Positions 12,195 to 26,026 of a stretch of 64,000 nucleotides of DNA are shown piece after piece (within the stretch, counting starts at the first letter, position 1; the number at the start of each line of letters is the position of its first letter). The notes under the pieces are model-generated. The model ran no database searches. It was given only the letters and a program-made list of their open reading frames with translations, and had not been told where the DNA came from. Where the stretch lies: assembly GCA_010093685.1 (NCBI GenBank), contig MU006235.1, positions 635,780 through 699,779 on the forward strand. The letters are read 5' to 3'. The stretch is from Ophiobolus disseminans (Eukaryota; Ascomycota; Dothideomycetes; Pleosporales; Phaeosphaeriaceae). Position numbers and translations under genes: made by a program.

Positions 12195-12836
12195 ATTCGT
12201 TGGCCTGATTGAAAGCCACCCAACGCTTCGCGCAGGATATCAGTGGTTGTATTGATGTTGGAAGTAAATCAGCACTCCACTTCGGTAGTCAAGGGCTGGG
12301 ATGTGGATGTTTGGCGACCACGTATGTACTGGCTTTAAGAGCAGGTGAGCGTAAAAAAGCCTCGTAACACAAATGACGAGGCTTCCATGCGAATAATCAA
12401 TGTGTACCCGATGCCACCACTCGTTGGATTTACTGATCTGCTCAGCTCGTTGTATTTTGGTTCGTTGATGTCACGCTGGGCGGCTGAAGCCTTGACCAGA
12501 AGTAACCAAATCTAGCGTCCCGAGTACCAAAGATACGCGACCTCTCGCATAGCATTGAAGTCCTTTCAGTTATGTAACGTCTGAAGCTGATGTAGCTCTA
12601 ACGCTAGATGAGCGGTTAATATTTGAGAGCGGAGTAGATTGAGCAAACTCTGATATGTGTTCCATGGTTGATGAGATCGCTTGACTGTAAGTCGAAGGTG
12701 TACCATGGTCCCGAACCTCAACATTCAACAGATGGGAGCTAGCATACTTGCTCATGCACCAAGATGACTCTGTTCCGTCAATCTGAAGTCCATCAGAGTT
12801 GGCATGCGCGTATAAGAAGCCCTTGCATTGAAGCCC
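12195..12836. other. Intergenic between two minus-strand genes
   Basis: Promoter of the F-box-like gene and 3' region of dynactin p25. No frame of note. Confidence 0.6.
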
Positions 12837-13698
12837 TTACTTGATACTCCTGACCAGTTCTCGCAGATCGCCACCCTCAACCCATTTCTCTTCCCCACCA
12901 CCTCCAACACCGAGCCCACCTCCTGCAACTCCTCCACTGGCACCCCAGCCTTCACCAACTTCACCAATCACTCTTGCAGGGCACCCACCGACAACCGAGC
13001 CGGAGGCGATGACCATATTTGCAGGAATAACTGTGTTTGGAAGAATCTTTACATTCTCTTTGACAATGGCGAACGGACTTATGGTGACTTTCTCGCCAAT
13101 GTGGACGTGTGATGATATCGAGATTGCTTGTATTGTGCAATTGGCTCCTATGGCGCATCAATCTCCGGAAGTCTTTTCAAATACCGTACAGAGTTGACGT
13201 TGATGAAAACGGCATGAATAGCACACATACCAACAAACACATTATCCCCAATCTTCATTGGGTAGTAGTGCACCTGCCCTCGGCTGATTCGACAAGGTGG
13301 TTTGATGACGCTTCCTGTCGAAATGACGGTACATCGGCCAATGCTAATACTGGTCGGTGTGACCTCCTTCCCTGAAGATGATGGCACGGAACGCGTCGGA
13401 TGTAGGTCGCCGCGTAACTGTACATCTGCCATGATTACTGTGCGGCCGCCCAGGGTGATATTTGCGGTGCCGGTGATTGCTGAACGCCGTGAGACTTTGT
13501 TGCCTGAATCCTTGCTAGGTGTTAGCTTCTGATCTAAAAGATGGGTACAAAGCAGTTCAATAAGAGGGGCGCAAGAATCTGGGTTGTCCAAGCTTTTGAA
13601 CACACTGTTGCAACCAATGTATGCGAGTGTATGTCCTAGCTTACCGTTTCGATGTATTCGCCTTTCGGGGCGGCTTTCCTCGCTGCAGGTCTAGACAT
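12837..13698 (-). CDS. Dynactin subunit p25 (DCTN5, left-handed beta-helix)
   Basis: Pointed-end complex subunit of dynactin, which helps dynein bind cargo such as early endosomes along microtubules (family knowledge). Three exons on the minus strand, 13645-13698, 13231-13510 and 12837-13147, give 214 residues with GT-AG introns and phases 0 and 1. The start reads MSRPAARKAAPKGEYIETD, then SGNKVSRRSAITGTANITLGG, matching DCTN5 (GEYIETxSGNKVSRxS). Hexapeptide-repeat turns follow: GDLHPT, SISIGRCTVISTGSVIKPP, MKIGDNVFVGANCTIQAISI and SSHVHIGEKVTISPFAIVKE. The C-terminal SGSVVGGCPARVIGE is also as expected. A Gly-rich tail (about residues 180-205) is an extension I have not seen in animal DCTN5. 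The intron removes an in-frame TAG at 13148-13150. Confidence 0.92.
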
Positions 13699-16213
13699 TG
13701 CGCTTAGTCGATCACGAGGTGAGGAAGAAGAAACAGGGATCAGATTGAGGTGTGTCTATGGTTGAAACTAAACGAGTGTGTAGAGAAGGTTGATGGTTTG
13801 ACGCGGCAGGTGGAGCCGAATCTGGCCCTAGCGCGAAACGAATCAACGCGTCGCGCACGTGCTTCATCAACGACCTCTTGATGCCCCGACATCTTGCAAC
13901 CTCTACCAACCTATTTGTCGGCCTTTGCAACCATCTGCTTCCATTGATACTTCTGTCAACCCTCTTTTAGAGCCCAAAGCACCACGTTGGTTTAAGCTAC
14001 ACGAACCAGTCAAGTCAAAGCGCACAGCCGTTAAAGGTTTCCTGCACAACGTCAAACCTCAACGTCAGGTCCACGAATGGCTGAACGGGAATGAATCCAT
14101 ATACTTGAACGTCCAAGTCCCACGGCTTTCCACGGAGCCGCTTCAACGAATCGTGTGGTGACCCGTAGAACCAATACCGCGCATGCCGCTACAACAATGT
14201 TAGCTCAGGATGTTTGTGGATGCATCCAAGCATCGTCTGCCTTCTTGTGGCCCACACATAAGATGGTGTTGTATGACCTGATTGGATCAGCGCGTGCAAG
14301 GAGTAAGAGACAATCTAAGCTACCCTTGATAAGTAAGCAAAAACCTACTGTACTCTTCTAAGACTAGCTACACGAGTTCACGTGTATCGTGAACGTTTTC
14401 TTTGGAGGAACTCGAAATAACAACAAGTAGCAAGTTGCCGAGGATAATTGGCATGCCATGAACGGGCAAATGCATACATACAATCTGAGGACGTGAAGAG
14501 CCTGATGATCCGCACTTGTTCAGATATCATCATTACAAAAGAAATCAAAGCGATGAGAAGTACGGTAGGAACTCAAATGTATGTAGTGATTCGAGCTTCT
14601 CCATCAAAAATAGTGCCACGATATATAACACGACTTACATCGTGCCCTCAATATGATATCACTCTATCCCACCTCCCCAAACTCCACCTCACTGCCTACC
14701 TCCCTTACCTCCGCACACACGACCCCATATTCCTCACCCACCAAATCCTCCCTTTCTAAGCTATCCGCCCCCCTCCGCTCCCCTGCGCCCTGCCATCTCG
14801 ATTCCAGGCGCGGAGTATCTTCCGCTCCCAGGCCACTAGTTCCTCTTGACAGCACACTACTCCTCCGCGGAGGTATGAATTGACGTCTGCGCATCGAACT
14901 CCTAGCTGAGATCGTCAGGAGAAAAGGGCAAGCGGCGTGAGGCCGTTTCGGGCCGATGTATTTTTGCATCGCACGTGGACGGTAAGAATGTGTATTTTGG
15001 CGGGGGCTAGGGATATGACCGGAAACCCCCGAATCTTGGTGCTGTTGGCGAGAAAACTTGTTTGTTTGAGATGCGAGTATGTGCATTCTGGAATCGGCTG
15101 GTGGGTACTTGCTTCCGCTATCATTGAGTCCGGTACCGGTACTGCATCTCGGTAGTCACTTGCTCTTGAACATGTCTGCACATGTATGTGTTACAACAGT
15201 CTAGATCAATCTCACTCTGCTTGCTGGCAGTCCAGAGCATCCGTGGCTTTTCTGGCTGAGGCTGCAAGCTTCCGCGAGCGTCCGGATGGCTGTCGAGGCT
15301 GAGAGAGAGTTCAGCACTACTGCCAAACTAACGCTGTAAGCCACCCGCCTGGTGGGTTGTGGGGTAGCGTTGCATGTAGCGAGACCGCAAGTGTTCGGGC
15401 CGATAGGGAGGTTTGGGTTGCGATCTGATATCTGCGTCGATTAGCGGTTGCAAGGCTGCCGATAGTCAACTTGCGGTAAATTTGGGCATGTTCAATGACC
15501 AGGAAGAGGATGGCACATAAATGATCAGGCGATGTATTGACACAAATAGTGTTGCTTTCTGTCCTGCCTAATCAAGCCCAAGTCCACCAACTTTTTCCAT
15601 TGCCCAATCACGCCCAGCCCAGTCCTATCCAAGCTACTAGATTCGTGAAAAATTGAGAAGTAAAATCATTCGTAACATTGTCCCTGCATCGCCCTTTTGT
15701 GTCATTACGTCCTCGTGCCCGAGGATGTGAAGATGATACATCGGCGTCAGTGACATACGTGAACTAGGAGTGGCGCCTTTCAACCCCTATTGTGAACGCC
15801 GAGAAGTTAAAGAGAAAGTAAAATGACAGTGCGAGTACACTCGTGACGAATCCCAACAGCCATTGTGAAGTCGAAATAAAAGGTGTTGAAAACCTGAACG
15901 TCGGGCACCCGATTCTGGCACCCGATTCTGACACTCGTTGAACAACAGGAAGCGCTGCAGATATACACTTCGAGTAAGCAAGTATGAGAAACCGAAGAAG
16001 AAACAGATCGTTGAAATGGCGAGCTGCGGATGTTTATATGGCGTGTTGTAGTTGTAGTACAAGCGGCATCTCGGAGTCAGACGTAATGACAGCATTGGAC
16101 TTCATGGCGTGTACGAGGAGTCGTGTATCATCGGTGATGTAATTACAGAAGTTCGTGACGTTCGTTTCAAATATGGACCAAGAATTTTGTACAGTGACAG
16201 AAAAGGTGGGTAT
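13699..16213. other. Intergenic region, 2.5 kb
   Basis: No supported gene. A C-rich, then G/A-balanced stretch at 14640-14890 has open frames on both strands but no family resemblance. A perfect tandem 13-mer (ggcacccgattct, twice) lies at about 15904-15929. The right end is 3' flank of the zinc-finger gene. Confidence 0.5.
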
Positions 16214-19200
16214 TTACGATACGTTGACGGAGCTCTCGGCACGTTGATTGATCTGATTGGCATGTGATTCGAGCGCGCGTGCTTGTACCTGTGTAACTAT
16301 AAATGAATTAGAATCACTCTGTTCTCGAAGACTAATATATGACTTACCTGGCCAAACTGCGGCCTTGGACAGCATGTAAGCTGTCACCATGAGCAACTTG
16401 GTGCCGAAGCCGCAGTGTCCTAAGTTGGAGAGACCACTTAGCATCGGGAATGAGTGGGGCGAGACGTCCATGGCTAGCATCATGTCGGCGTGATGAAGAA
16501 TGTCCGAGATCTTATTCAGCAGCTTGATGTCTTCCTCCTCCAGAAACATGATGGCAGGAACGGTAGTGAAGTCGATTTCGTCTCTCCCCAGCACACCCAA
16601 ATGGCGTCCAACTCGATCCTGGACCGTCGCGACCCACTCGGCTAGAACTTGGGCGCAGTCAAATGTGCACAAGGCGGATGAGTTGGGTAGTTCCCTAGCG
16701 CTGAAATCGGCATGGCTAAGGCCTAGCTTGTCTGCCATTGAAAGCGAATCGGCGGCATAGAAAGCGGCTCTTCGAAGATGTCTCTCACGCTTTGAGTGCG
16801 GAATCGGTCCAAGCGAATTCATCTCCTGGGAGCTCATCTGTCCAGGTGATATTGTGTTGTCCATAGATGAGATTCGCTCTGGAGAATCGGCTTGAGCCAC
16901 GATATCAACACCCTGTGCAAGCTCATTCGCCATGCCGTCAAAATCCCTTTGCCAGAGTAGCTCTTTAGCTCTTCCAAGATTGACAAATAGCCTCACATAG
17001 GCGAGATCCAGAAGAGGAATGCAGTCAGCCGAGAGCGGCCCAAACGCGTTGGGCCTCTCGATTGTATGGTTGGGATTGGCTCGCCAAGCAGCTTGCCAGG
17101 CTTTTAGTGCGGGTTCGACCTGGGAGTGCATGGCTTCCGTCTCTTGCGTCTTCCACAAACGGCCAGTGTGTCTCTGTCGTGTTTCCCAAATATAGACATG
17201 TAGTGCGTTAATCAGCACGTAACATCCAAAGGTGCTCGGGCGAATGTCGCTCGCCTCAGTATCAATATTGGACTGGTGGCCTCGAAACGATTGGCTGTAG
17301 GGGTTATTTGCACGAGAAGCTGCATGACGTGTGCTTGCTTCGAGCAAGTATGTCATTGCCGCATTGAAAGACAGTCCTCTTGTCTTCGCAATCATCGGGC
17401 CTCCCATAGCCACCCACGCCTGTGGGTTATCGACAGACCAAAGATCCTCCTCGCATGGGAGGTCTAAGCGGATCTCCGAGTTGAGTATTCGTGGAGCGTG
17501 GGCGTAAGCTGAGACAAGCAGGCTCGACATTGAAAACACAGCAAAGTACGTGCGTTTGCGTTCCTCGACCTTCTTCCACTGTATCCACTGGGTCTGCTCA
17601 TCCGCAGCTTCTGCTTGGTGGACGTCTAGGTCGTTTGTCATCTTTGCGTCGTCGCCGTTCATGTAATTCGGGGGACTCTGGGTCACACCATCTGAGTCTA
17701 CAGGTTTGTCCAACCCAGCGGCCTTCGCCAGACTTACAAGTGCCGCGCAGTGAGTGCTGGCCACCTCAGCAGCTTGACGGTCGCCACAGTTATGGCCAAA
17801 TATCAGATTCAACAGCATGGCTTGGACTAGCCACAATGGAGGTTTGTTGGTAAGATCGTTTGCAGCGTTCGGCCCGTTCACAACAGCAGACAGGCCAGCG
17901 CGGCGCCGCTCATCTAGATAATAGAGAATCATTTTCTTCGCCGCCTCAAATAGTTCTTTTGCAACGTTATGCTCGAATTCGTATAAAGCGCCGATCGCCG
18001 CCATTGCCAGGATAAGACAACCACCACCACCAACCATACCATCGTGATTAAAGCTACCAGCGGTACGCAGCTGATAGGTATAGGCGGGGGTGTCGAAAGA
18101 TAGAGTAGGAATATGTAAGAATGGAAAGTGCGGATGAAAATATTGAATGTAAGCATTAACGAAACGTTGAATGTCGGCTGTGCATGGTAGAGTCGCTATC
18201 TGGCCTGATCCCTTTCCATTGCCTGTTGCCGACAAAGGCGAGCTAATTGAAGGTTGGGAAAACTTCCGTTGGGGATGGCCATACCCCAAAGCTTGCGTGT
18301 AGTTGTATATCAGAGCTTGCCTCGTGGCATCTGTGATGGATTCCGTGGAAACCGAGGTGACTGAGCTGTGCCGGGCGCTGCCATTGATGGAGGCTGATGA
18401 TATGCTGCCGGAATCAGAATTGAACGTCATGGGTGCTTGGAAATACTGAGTCGGCATACCGGGTATGCCTGCGGATGGGCTCATTGCTGATAGTGGGGGT
18501 GGGGTAGACATGTAGAAGTCGTTCTGGACTTGCTGCTCTCCCATCTCGTGAGGACCAGGGTTGTTCAGCATCAGCTCTGGGAAGATAGGGCCCAAAGCTT
18601 CGACTGCGTATGGTGTTGGGTTGGTTGAATTCAAACTGGCGTGTGTCACCAATGGGTTATGCCACAGAGCTTCAGAAGTAGGCTGTCCGGAGCCATCCAT
18701 CATTATCTCGTTGAAAGCACCTTGGCTCCCGGTACTTATGGCTGAAGGCGACGAACCATCCAGCGCTGATTCATTAGGGCCAGAGAAGACCATGGAGTTG
18801 TCGATCTCCGGACCCCAACCAAATGTATCTTCTTCGATTGCGTTGTTCGTCCCGAAAGGATTGGCAAACTGCATGCTGAACGGCGACTGCGCGTTCGCCA
18901 TTCCGCCGTTGAAGTGATGGAGCTGATTGGGATTGATTGTGGAGCCGGATGAGTTCACAAAGAACTTGTCAATCTCACGCTCATCCGCTGCAACTCCTAG
19001 AAGGGGAGCGGTGCGAAGACCTCCACCCATGTTCATGCCGAGATGGGTATCTAGGCGTGTGAGCCCCTGAAGGTGGCCATGGTTGCCTGCAGCCGTTGAC
19101 ATGCTCCTGTAGTCGAATTGACTAGGGCCACCTATGCCTGAAAGGCTTGCATGGTGTGAATGTCCTGGGTGGCCGCTGTGTCTCTGCGACAGGGAGTTAT

Positions 19201-19806
19201 TGTGGTCTTGCAGGAAGGTGTTCAGAGCTCCGGGGTCTATGTGGCTGATGGTATTTGCGCGCGGCCTCATGCCTGAATTGCCCATGCCACCCAGTGCGCC
19301 TGCATTACTCGACACCGAGTTCTTGCGCACCCGCCCAGAAGCGGTGGGTGGCATGCCAGTCGTGCTTTCACGGCGGCCTCCATTGCGGGGACGCGTAGAA
19401 GTGGCACCCTGCGCGTGCAGCTTCTGTTGATGTCGCAACAGCAGATCACGCCGCGCGAAGCACCTTTGGCATTGCGGGCACTCGAAGGGCTTCTCTTTTG
19501 TGTGGGAGCGCTCATGTCGCTTCAGATGCTCTAGTCTGGCGAACGATCGCGTGCATGTGATGCAGATGTGCGGCCGCGGCTTGTCCGTCTTGGAGGGGAA
19601 GGTGGCTGCGGGGGTGGGTTGTGACGGCTCAGGCTTCGCGGTTTGGCTGGAAGCTGCCATTGAGTCATGTGTTAGCCTCCATCCGCCCTGTCGCGACGGC
19701 TACGAGCAGAGCACTCACTGTTGCTGCTATTTCCACTGCTTCCCGAGTCATCACTCGCAGTGCTTGAGTTCTTCGCAAGGCGCGTGCTCTCCACCTGTGA
19801 CGACAT
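16214..19806 (-). CDS. AmdX-like transcription factor: two C2H2 fingers plus fungal-specific TF domain
   Basis: Predicted nuclear DNA-binding regulator of the AmdX/Klf1 type, about 1158 residues. Exons on the minus strand: 19719-19806, 16348-19653 and 16214-16296. The first exon encodes a Ser-rich start ([20 protein letters not shown]) and joins through a GTGAGT donor, gctaac branch and ggcag acceptor. If that intron stays, an ATG at 19660 gives a slightly different N-terminus. The paired fingers are [22 protein letters not shown] and the adjacent [22 protein letters not shown], at about residues 60-110. A long Ser/Gly/Asn-rich linker follows. The fungal_trans-like region begins near residue 510 ([18 protein letters not shown], then [19 protein letters not shown]). 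The last intron (51 nt) is in frame without a stop. Aspergillus AmdX has a similar length and order. The target genes here are unknown. Confidence 0.87.
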
Positions 19807-22800
19807 GGCGAAGACTGGTTCTGCCCACCACCTCGGCTCAGTACACTACAGTGACGCCGCGGAGAGTTGAGACGGAAGAATCACCGGCTTGAGAGGAGGT
19901 TCCGTTGGGGTTCCCAAGTGTGCGGAGACGTGAGGGTGCTACCACGCCTTCTGGTGCGGTTGGGTGGAGCTGGTTGTAGCTCGTCGGCTCCACAAGCTCG
20001 CCGAGTAGACAAAGGATTTATGCAAACAAGGACGCTATCGTTGCGCACATACGTCAGCAGGCTGGAAGGACTGGAGCGTAGAGAACGCGATTTACCTTCT
20101 GGACGCTCCTGTACCCACTGAGAGTGCCGAGAATTGGGCAGCGGTGCAGGCGAAACCAAAGACGAACAATCGGCCAAAAGCCAAAATGAAGCTCGAGGCG
20201 AAAGCCACCAGAAACTGCGAGGTCGGGGGAATTGATAACGAAGGTTTAGCAGTGTTGATTAGTATGTTCGACGTTGCTTCGTCGGGGGCAGCAGAGTGGT
20301 GTGGGTGGGAAGGTACACAGTAGCGTGCAGCGGTGCTGTGCGTTCTCTGGCGATGAAGCGATTAACCAATGCTGGTTGAGTATGGAGCTAAATTGATCCG
20401 TCTCTGCGAAGACGGAGGGATGGATTCTATGGATAGAGGGCGCGGGCGTGAGCCAGTGTTGTAAGCACTCGCAGACTACCGGTACGCGGCTTAGGAAGGT
20501 CTCCAGTATCCGAACCAAGCCTTGCTGCGAACGCCTGTCATTCAGCGCCAGTGGGCGCCGGTGATTTTTGCTCGGAGGCTTCGTCGCAGGCCGAAAGGCT
20601 AGAATATAGAACAGACACAGCGTCGGGGAAAGCAACTGGTAAGCTCCCAGAGAGCCGTGCGGCGATTGGTTGGGATAGTAGCTGCAGACAAGCGCAGCGG
20701 AGGGACGTTGGGGTAACGCGCCGTGGGAGCCTCGACCAACCACGCAAAAAAGGCAGCAGAACGAAGGACTGGACAAAAACCACAGCAGCGTTTGCACGAG
20801 CTGTGACGATGGGAGAGGGAGCAATGTCTGCGGAAGGCGTTCGTCCAAACCCAACCCCAGCGTAAGCAGATCCCCCAGGTAGTGCTAGCCGTCCAGCGAA
20901 CCAGCTGCTGCGCGCTGTTGCATGACACACAACGCTTCAAGCTAAACCCCAGGGCCTTCAGCGGCAGACGCCTCTGTGCAGCACCAGGGTTCGCTGGTGG
21001 GCCGCTGCCTCCAAAGAGGCATGGCCGTCTCGACTCGACGTTTACCGTGGCAGGGATTTTGGTCCGCCGCCCGTACAGGGCCGCAGCTCTCGACTCCGTA
21101 AGCTCCCAAGCCGCCGAACATGAGAGCCATGTACCCTGCCTCGCCCAAGGCGGCAACGATAGTCCAGACGACTGTCCGTCGCAGGCCGCTGCGCGGATCG
21201 TCATTGTTCGACGACCCGCCATCGTGGCCTTGCACTCCGGGAGTCGGCAAAGCTTGGAGACGGCGTGGTGCGCTCTTCTTTCTGATCCGCTTGGCTGTAT
21301 CGGACGCACAGGGCAGGCCGAGGCCCACGGCCAGGAACTCTACCACAGTAGCTGCACTTTGAGTTTGCAACGCCGTTGCGCAGGTGATTTCTGTCAAGAT
21401 GCCAGCCGGCTCTATTGAAGGCATGTTATCGATCCGCCCTCTCATTATTGCGCTCTGGACAACCTCCAACTCATCTCGCCTGGACGAGATAGATTGCCCG
21501 CTGCCAATCGCTGCCGGGCAACATATTAAGCAGCGACGGGCAGCACCACCGTCGTTCGTCCCTGGATACTACCAAAGTAGGCTCCTGGGGCAGACGATGC
21601 AGGAGCAGGCCTTGTGAGAGGCACGGCTCAACTGGCGTCTTGCCAGCTACATCCTGTCCCATGGCCCCGTCGCAAGGAGCGATATTGATATTGAGCACCA
21701 TTACGATCAAATGCATTGCAGCTGCAATTGCAGGTTCACAGACGGAGGCGGACAGCGACGACCTCATTGTTCACCAATGTCAGCTCCAGCAGCGTCCGTG
21801 TGCACGAAAATCTGGGGAAGCTGGATGGGCATCGAAAGGATGCAAGCCTGGCCTCGGAAAGCCATCGCGCGCTAGTCACCCGGTGGTCCAAGCGTCACTT
21901 CCCCAGATCTTGGCGCCAACTCTAATTGGACGCTCTCGAACTAAGGCGCACCGAAACGGCTTGCAGTCCCATCGCCTCTGGGCCCTGCTGCAGGCTTCCC
22001 ACCATGCCACTCGCACGCCGTGGCTTGTTCGACTGCTGATGAACTGGCGTCGCAGATCTTGTGAACTGCAGATTGCTTGCGACGCATGCGCGGCAGCAAA
22101 CAATTTGTCACGTCCACAGCTGTGCAATATTATGCAGAGAGTGCAAGAATTAGCAGTGGTTCAACAACCCGAAAAACAGAGGCAAATGAACTGTACACGT
22201 TCCATACCCACTTCGGCCCTCCAATAGGTCCGCGCGATCGCCCAGCACCTGACCTTTCGGAGCGCAACGCAGACTCAACAGCTTCCGCCCTTTGTGCTGA
22301 GGCTTACAGCCATACAGAGCTGGTCGTCGCTACCCTTGTCATGCTCCTGGTGAGAAACATTACGTAGGGCGGCAGATGGAACCTTCAGTCGCATGCCAAC
22401 AAGCGACTGCACCGTCTATGGTCCTACTTCCAGCATAGCCACAGGGTAGTCTCAACAGGCACTCCCGCGGGCACCATCTGCGCAACTATTGTTGACAATG
22501 ACGTATGTTGCTTGTGGCGACGGAGATGCATCTGTCGTGCATGAGCAAAGTCAAGCTCGTGGCAGATCGACAGTGTATCGAGCAAGTGCGCAGTAGGTGG
22601 CAAGCCATCTACGTCAATCGAAGCGTAATAGAACGACCATCGAAAATCACCAGACGTCGCTTCCATGTGTTAGTGGTTGCGATCCATAAAAAATGGTGGT
22701 GGAGCATGATCCTCACTCTCGCAGGCCATTGTTCCGACAAGACTACCGCACTTGTGATCGGCAGCTGCTCGCACGCTTATCAGGGCAGAACTATTAGCCG

Positions 22801-25800
22801 ACAAACATCGGAGAAGATCGCTCGCCAAAAGCCTGACCTGTCGCTGATCGAAGAAAAAATGTACGCGAGGCGGACAAAGCACATCTACCTTCGCAAATGT
22901 ATCCGCGCCAATACACAGGATTCGAGCATCAGGCCACCGGCACAGCAACCATCGTCATTGGTCAGGAAGAATGCTGCTGATCTGCTCCGAGGCATTGAAG
23001 AGTTGCTTTCCATCATCGGCATGGCTGTGCAAAGACAGTACCTTCCTAAGCTGCGACACTTGCGGTACACACTGAAGGGATGGTGTAGGATTACCATCTG
23101 CAGCGGCCGTGCTGCGAGCGGTACTGGTATCGCGTAGCGCATGATATGCTGGGTCTGTACGATGCTCGGAACAGCTGTCAACATGCAAACACGATGCCGG
23201 CCGAGATGAAGTTCGGGAAGCATATGCACAGAATTGATGGCGAGCGTCTGTTGCTTCCCATTCGCTTCAAGCAGAGCTCACTCGAGCCGATTAATTGGCG
23301 CTAGCTCGAGCAGGAAGTCCCGATGCACCTCATAGTTTTTCACCCCACCAAAGCCCAACATAGGACTTCCCCATATGCATTGCGTTCCCACGCTCGAGGA
23401 AACTGTCTCCACCTACAGCCGCACAATGATGTCTCCTTTGACTTGGAGACCTTATCTGCTCGAAGGGTTCTTCAGAGGATTGGTTCCTCGGAAAACACAG
23501 TCACCTTGTATGATTCAATTTAGGACCAGCCCATATGCAGCATGTGGTTCAAGGTTCAGAAGCATGCATTCCATGTCTGGGACAACATGCTGCTATACGC
23601 ATCGCCTGTGCTGCAACATTTACACAGCACGGAAAACACCGCATCTCCCGAGCCAACCCTGCACTACCAGTAATCGATCTGATTCTTACCCGGAAACCGC
23701 AGGTGACTGAAACTTTTATACGACCGCTCTACTATCCGTGCTTCCAGCCGCTGTCCCCAATATAACGCAATGCTGCTGATGGCTATGGCCAGCATCCATG
23801 TACTGCAAGCCCGTGAAGTCCAAGAGGTCTAAGCCTGTTGCGTCATAGTCTGTAACTGGCGTGGAGCCAAACTGCAGCTCCAGGCTTCACGTGTGCAGAT
23901 ACGTACCTCGCCGCATCCTCCGCAATTTACAACTAAACGGCTTCCTGCAATTACTTCCAAATGTGTGACAAACGTCAGAATACGGCCCCTCTAGACCTTC
24001 ACGTGTTGCGCGTTGAGTCAGTATCACATCCTGCAAGCGTAAACGACGGCCAAGTTCACCGGCTGCAGTACAACCTCAAGCTATGTGGAAACTAAACTCT
24101 ATCTACATCCACTATTTCCCGACGATGTTCCTGCCAGCTCCATCTGTGGAGCCAAGCCCACTATATGGAGCTCTACATCGAAAGCGCGTGTAACGTTAAC
24201 TTTCTGGGAGCGTCCAAAGCAAGGATCTGGCATTTCTTCGGGTTGTCCTCGGTCTTTCCCTCTTCCGCTGCCGATACACGTGTACAACGGGTTCCCATTC
24301 AATTTCTCAGCACGCAAAGATGCGTTTTACGCGTGGCCCCCATGCGAAATTACCCCAGACATCCGGACGTAAGGGTGGCTTGCTTCGGTCTGAAACTCCA
24401 TACTCGCTAGGAAGTGGCAGCGAACACTCGACAAGTGGCCCTGCATATCAGGCCACTAGTTCCTTATCCATCTGATCAGCTGTCGATTTCCAAAGCGCCT
24501 TACCCCGGTCTGATGGAGCCGATTTGGCGGCTTGCAAAGTCGATATCGTTTTGCCTCGGTGGACCCTGGACCCTTGCTTTATTCCCATGCTTCCTATTTG
24601 CGGAAACTATGCTCTTTTCTCAAATAACGTATTGCTAGCGCATGTTTGCACTCTGTCTGGAACACAAGCACTTCTGTAAGACGGCGAACCGCAAGCACAC
24701 GAAACCCGGTTTCCAGTGCTGACCACATGGATACTTCCGTACCCCATGGCTCACGGCTGTTCTTTCAGGTCCCGCCCCCAGAACTGCCCCATAGTATCCA
24801 CAATGCTATACCTGGTATGGATGTATGATGGCGAACTTAAGGGCGGCAAGCGGCAAGCGGCAATTGACGCCGTCTGGCCTTGTTAAGGTGCCCGTCTAGC
24901 AGAGTCTTCGCCATGGCCGCATCCTTCTCTTCATGTTGCAGCAATCGAGACTTCGTCTCTCCCTGGCGGCCTCGCGCCCTCGCCACACGCCCACATCTTC
25001 GCCCTTGTACCGCCAATGCTATTTCCGAGCGAGCCTCATCTTTGAGCCGGAGCATGCTGTGCAACATGTAGGATGTTGTGCAGATGGTCACGCAACGGGA
25101 GCGGCGTGTACAGGCGTTGTTACACGACCATGCACCGATCGTAAGCACGAGATAGGACATCGGAACCGGTGCAATGACATCGGCGTCTACATGGCTTACG
25201 CTATGCTATACCTAGCCATGTTTCACGGCACATCAGCTGTCAAGATGCATGCACAAACGGCCTAGACTTCGCAATGCTTGAGGACGATAAGGCAGATGCT
25301 CGTCATCCCGCGGCTTACATTGCTATACACAATCTGACTGAAGTCACATGTTCCATGAAAGCTGTTCATAGACCTTTTCGAAGTACCCAACTTCAGCTGA
25401 TCAAAAGGCAGACGGGTTGCAAACCAGCATTACAATGGAATCTTCAACCACTATGAACATATCTGTGTTTTCACACCAGTCCCAGAAATCGTTTTAACGC
25501 TTCTCATGTGGGTCTTTCTCATGACCCACAACCCATATTTCCGCCCAGGGATATCATCATCCGGGCCTCCGCATACACAATCTCTGAACTGGGTGGCTCT
25601 TATAGCCCATCTGCAGCATCACAACTAGATTTGCGCCTAGGGAATTTCACGTGTCAACACAGTGTGACACGGACAGGAATCGATAGCTCCGAACCAAGAT
25701 CGTGTCGCACATTGCGGATCCAGTTCGCCTTGAAATGTTCACTCCACTTCGGTAGCACGGCAGCTCGGTGTTGCTGGACAATATCATTCATAAGCTCCCC

Positions 25801-26026
25801 TAGCACTAACAACAGGATCACATCCTCGCTATCAGAACCACTTTTCAGCAGTCCCAATATCAAACAGTGCAACTATCGTCAACTTCATCAGCCTTAATCA
25901 CCAGCACAACTTGTCCTCCACCTTATCGCCTCATTACCACCCACTTCAACTTCCCACTACACCACACCACACCTCCTCATCCCCAAACTCATCATTCCCA
26001 ACCCCTAACCTTCACCCTTCCTCCAT
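19807..26026. other. 6.2 kb gene-free region upstream of the zinc-finger regulator
   Basis: Many short frames on both strands, none with family resemblance, a plausible exon structure or low stop density beyond chance. Base composition is balanced and slightly GC-rich, with very few TATA motifs (one at about 23714). The left part is the promoter of the AmdX-like gene. A 210-codon plus-strand frame at 22505-23137 was read and looks random. Confidence 0.5.

Noticed and set aside
14664..15086. 140-codon minus-strand frame
   Set aside because: Opposite-strand frames of equal quality exist; composition follows local C/G skew; no domain.
20246..21309. Long overlapping frames on both strands (up to 236 codons)
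   Set aside because: GC-rich DNA lowers stop frequency; frames overlap each other on both strands and none resembles a protein.
22505..23137. 210-codon plus-strand frame, considered as a transposase remnant
   Set aside because: No catalytic motif spacing and no repeat ends nearby; reads as random sequence.
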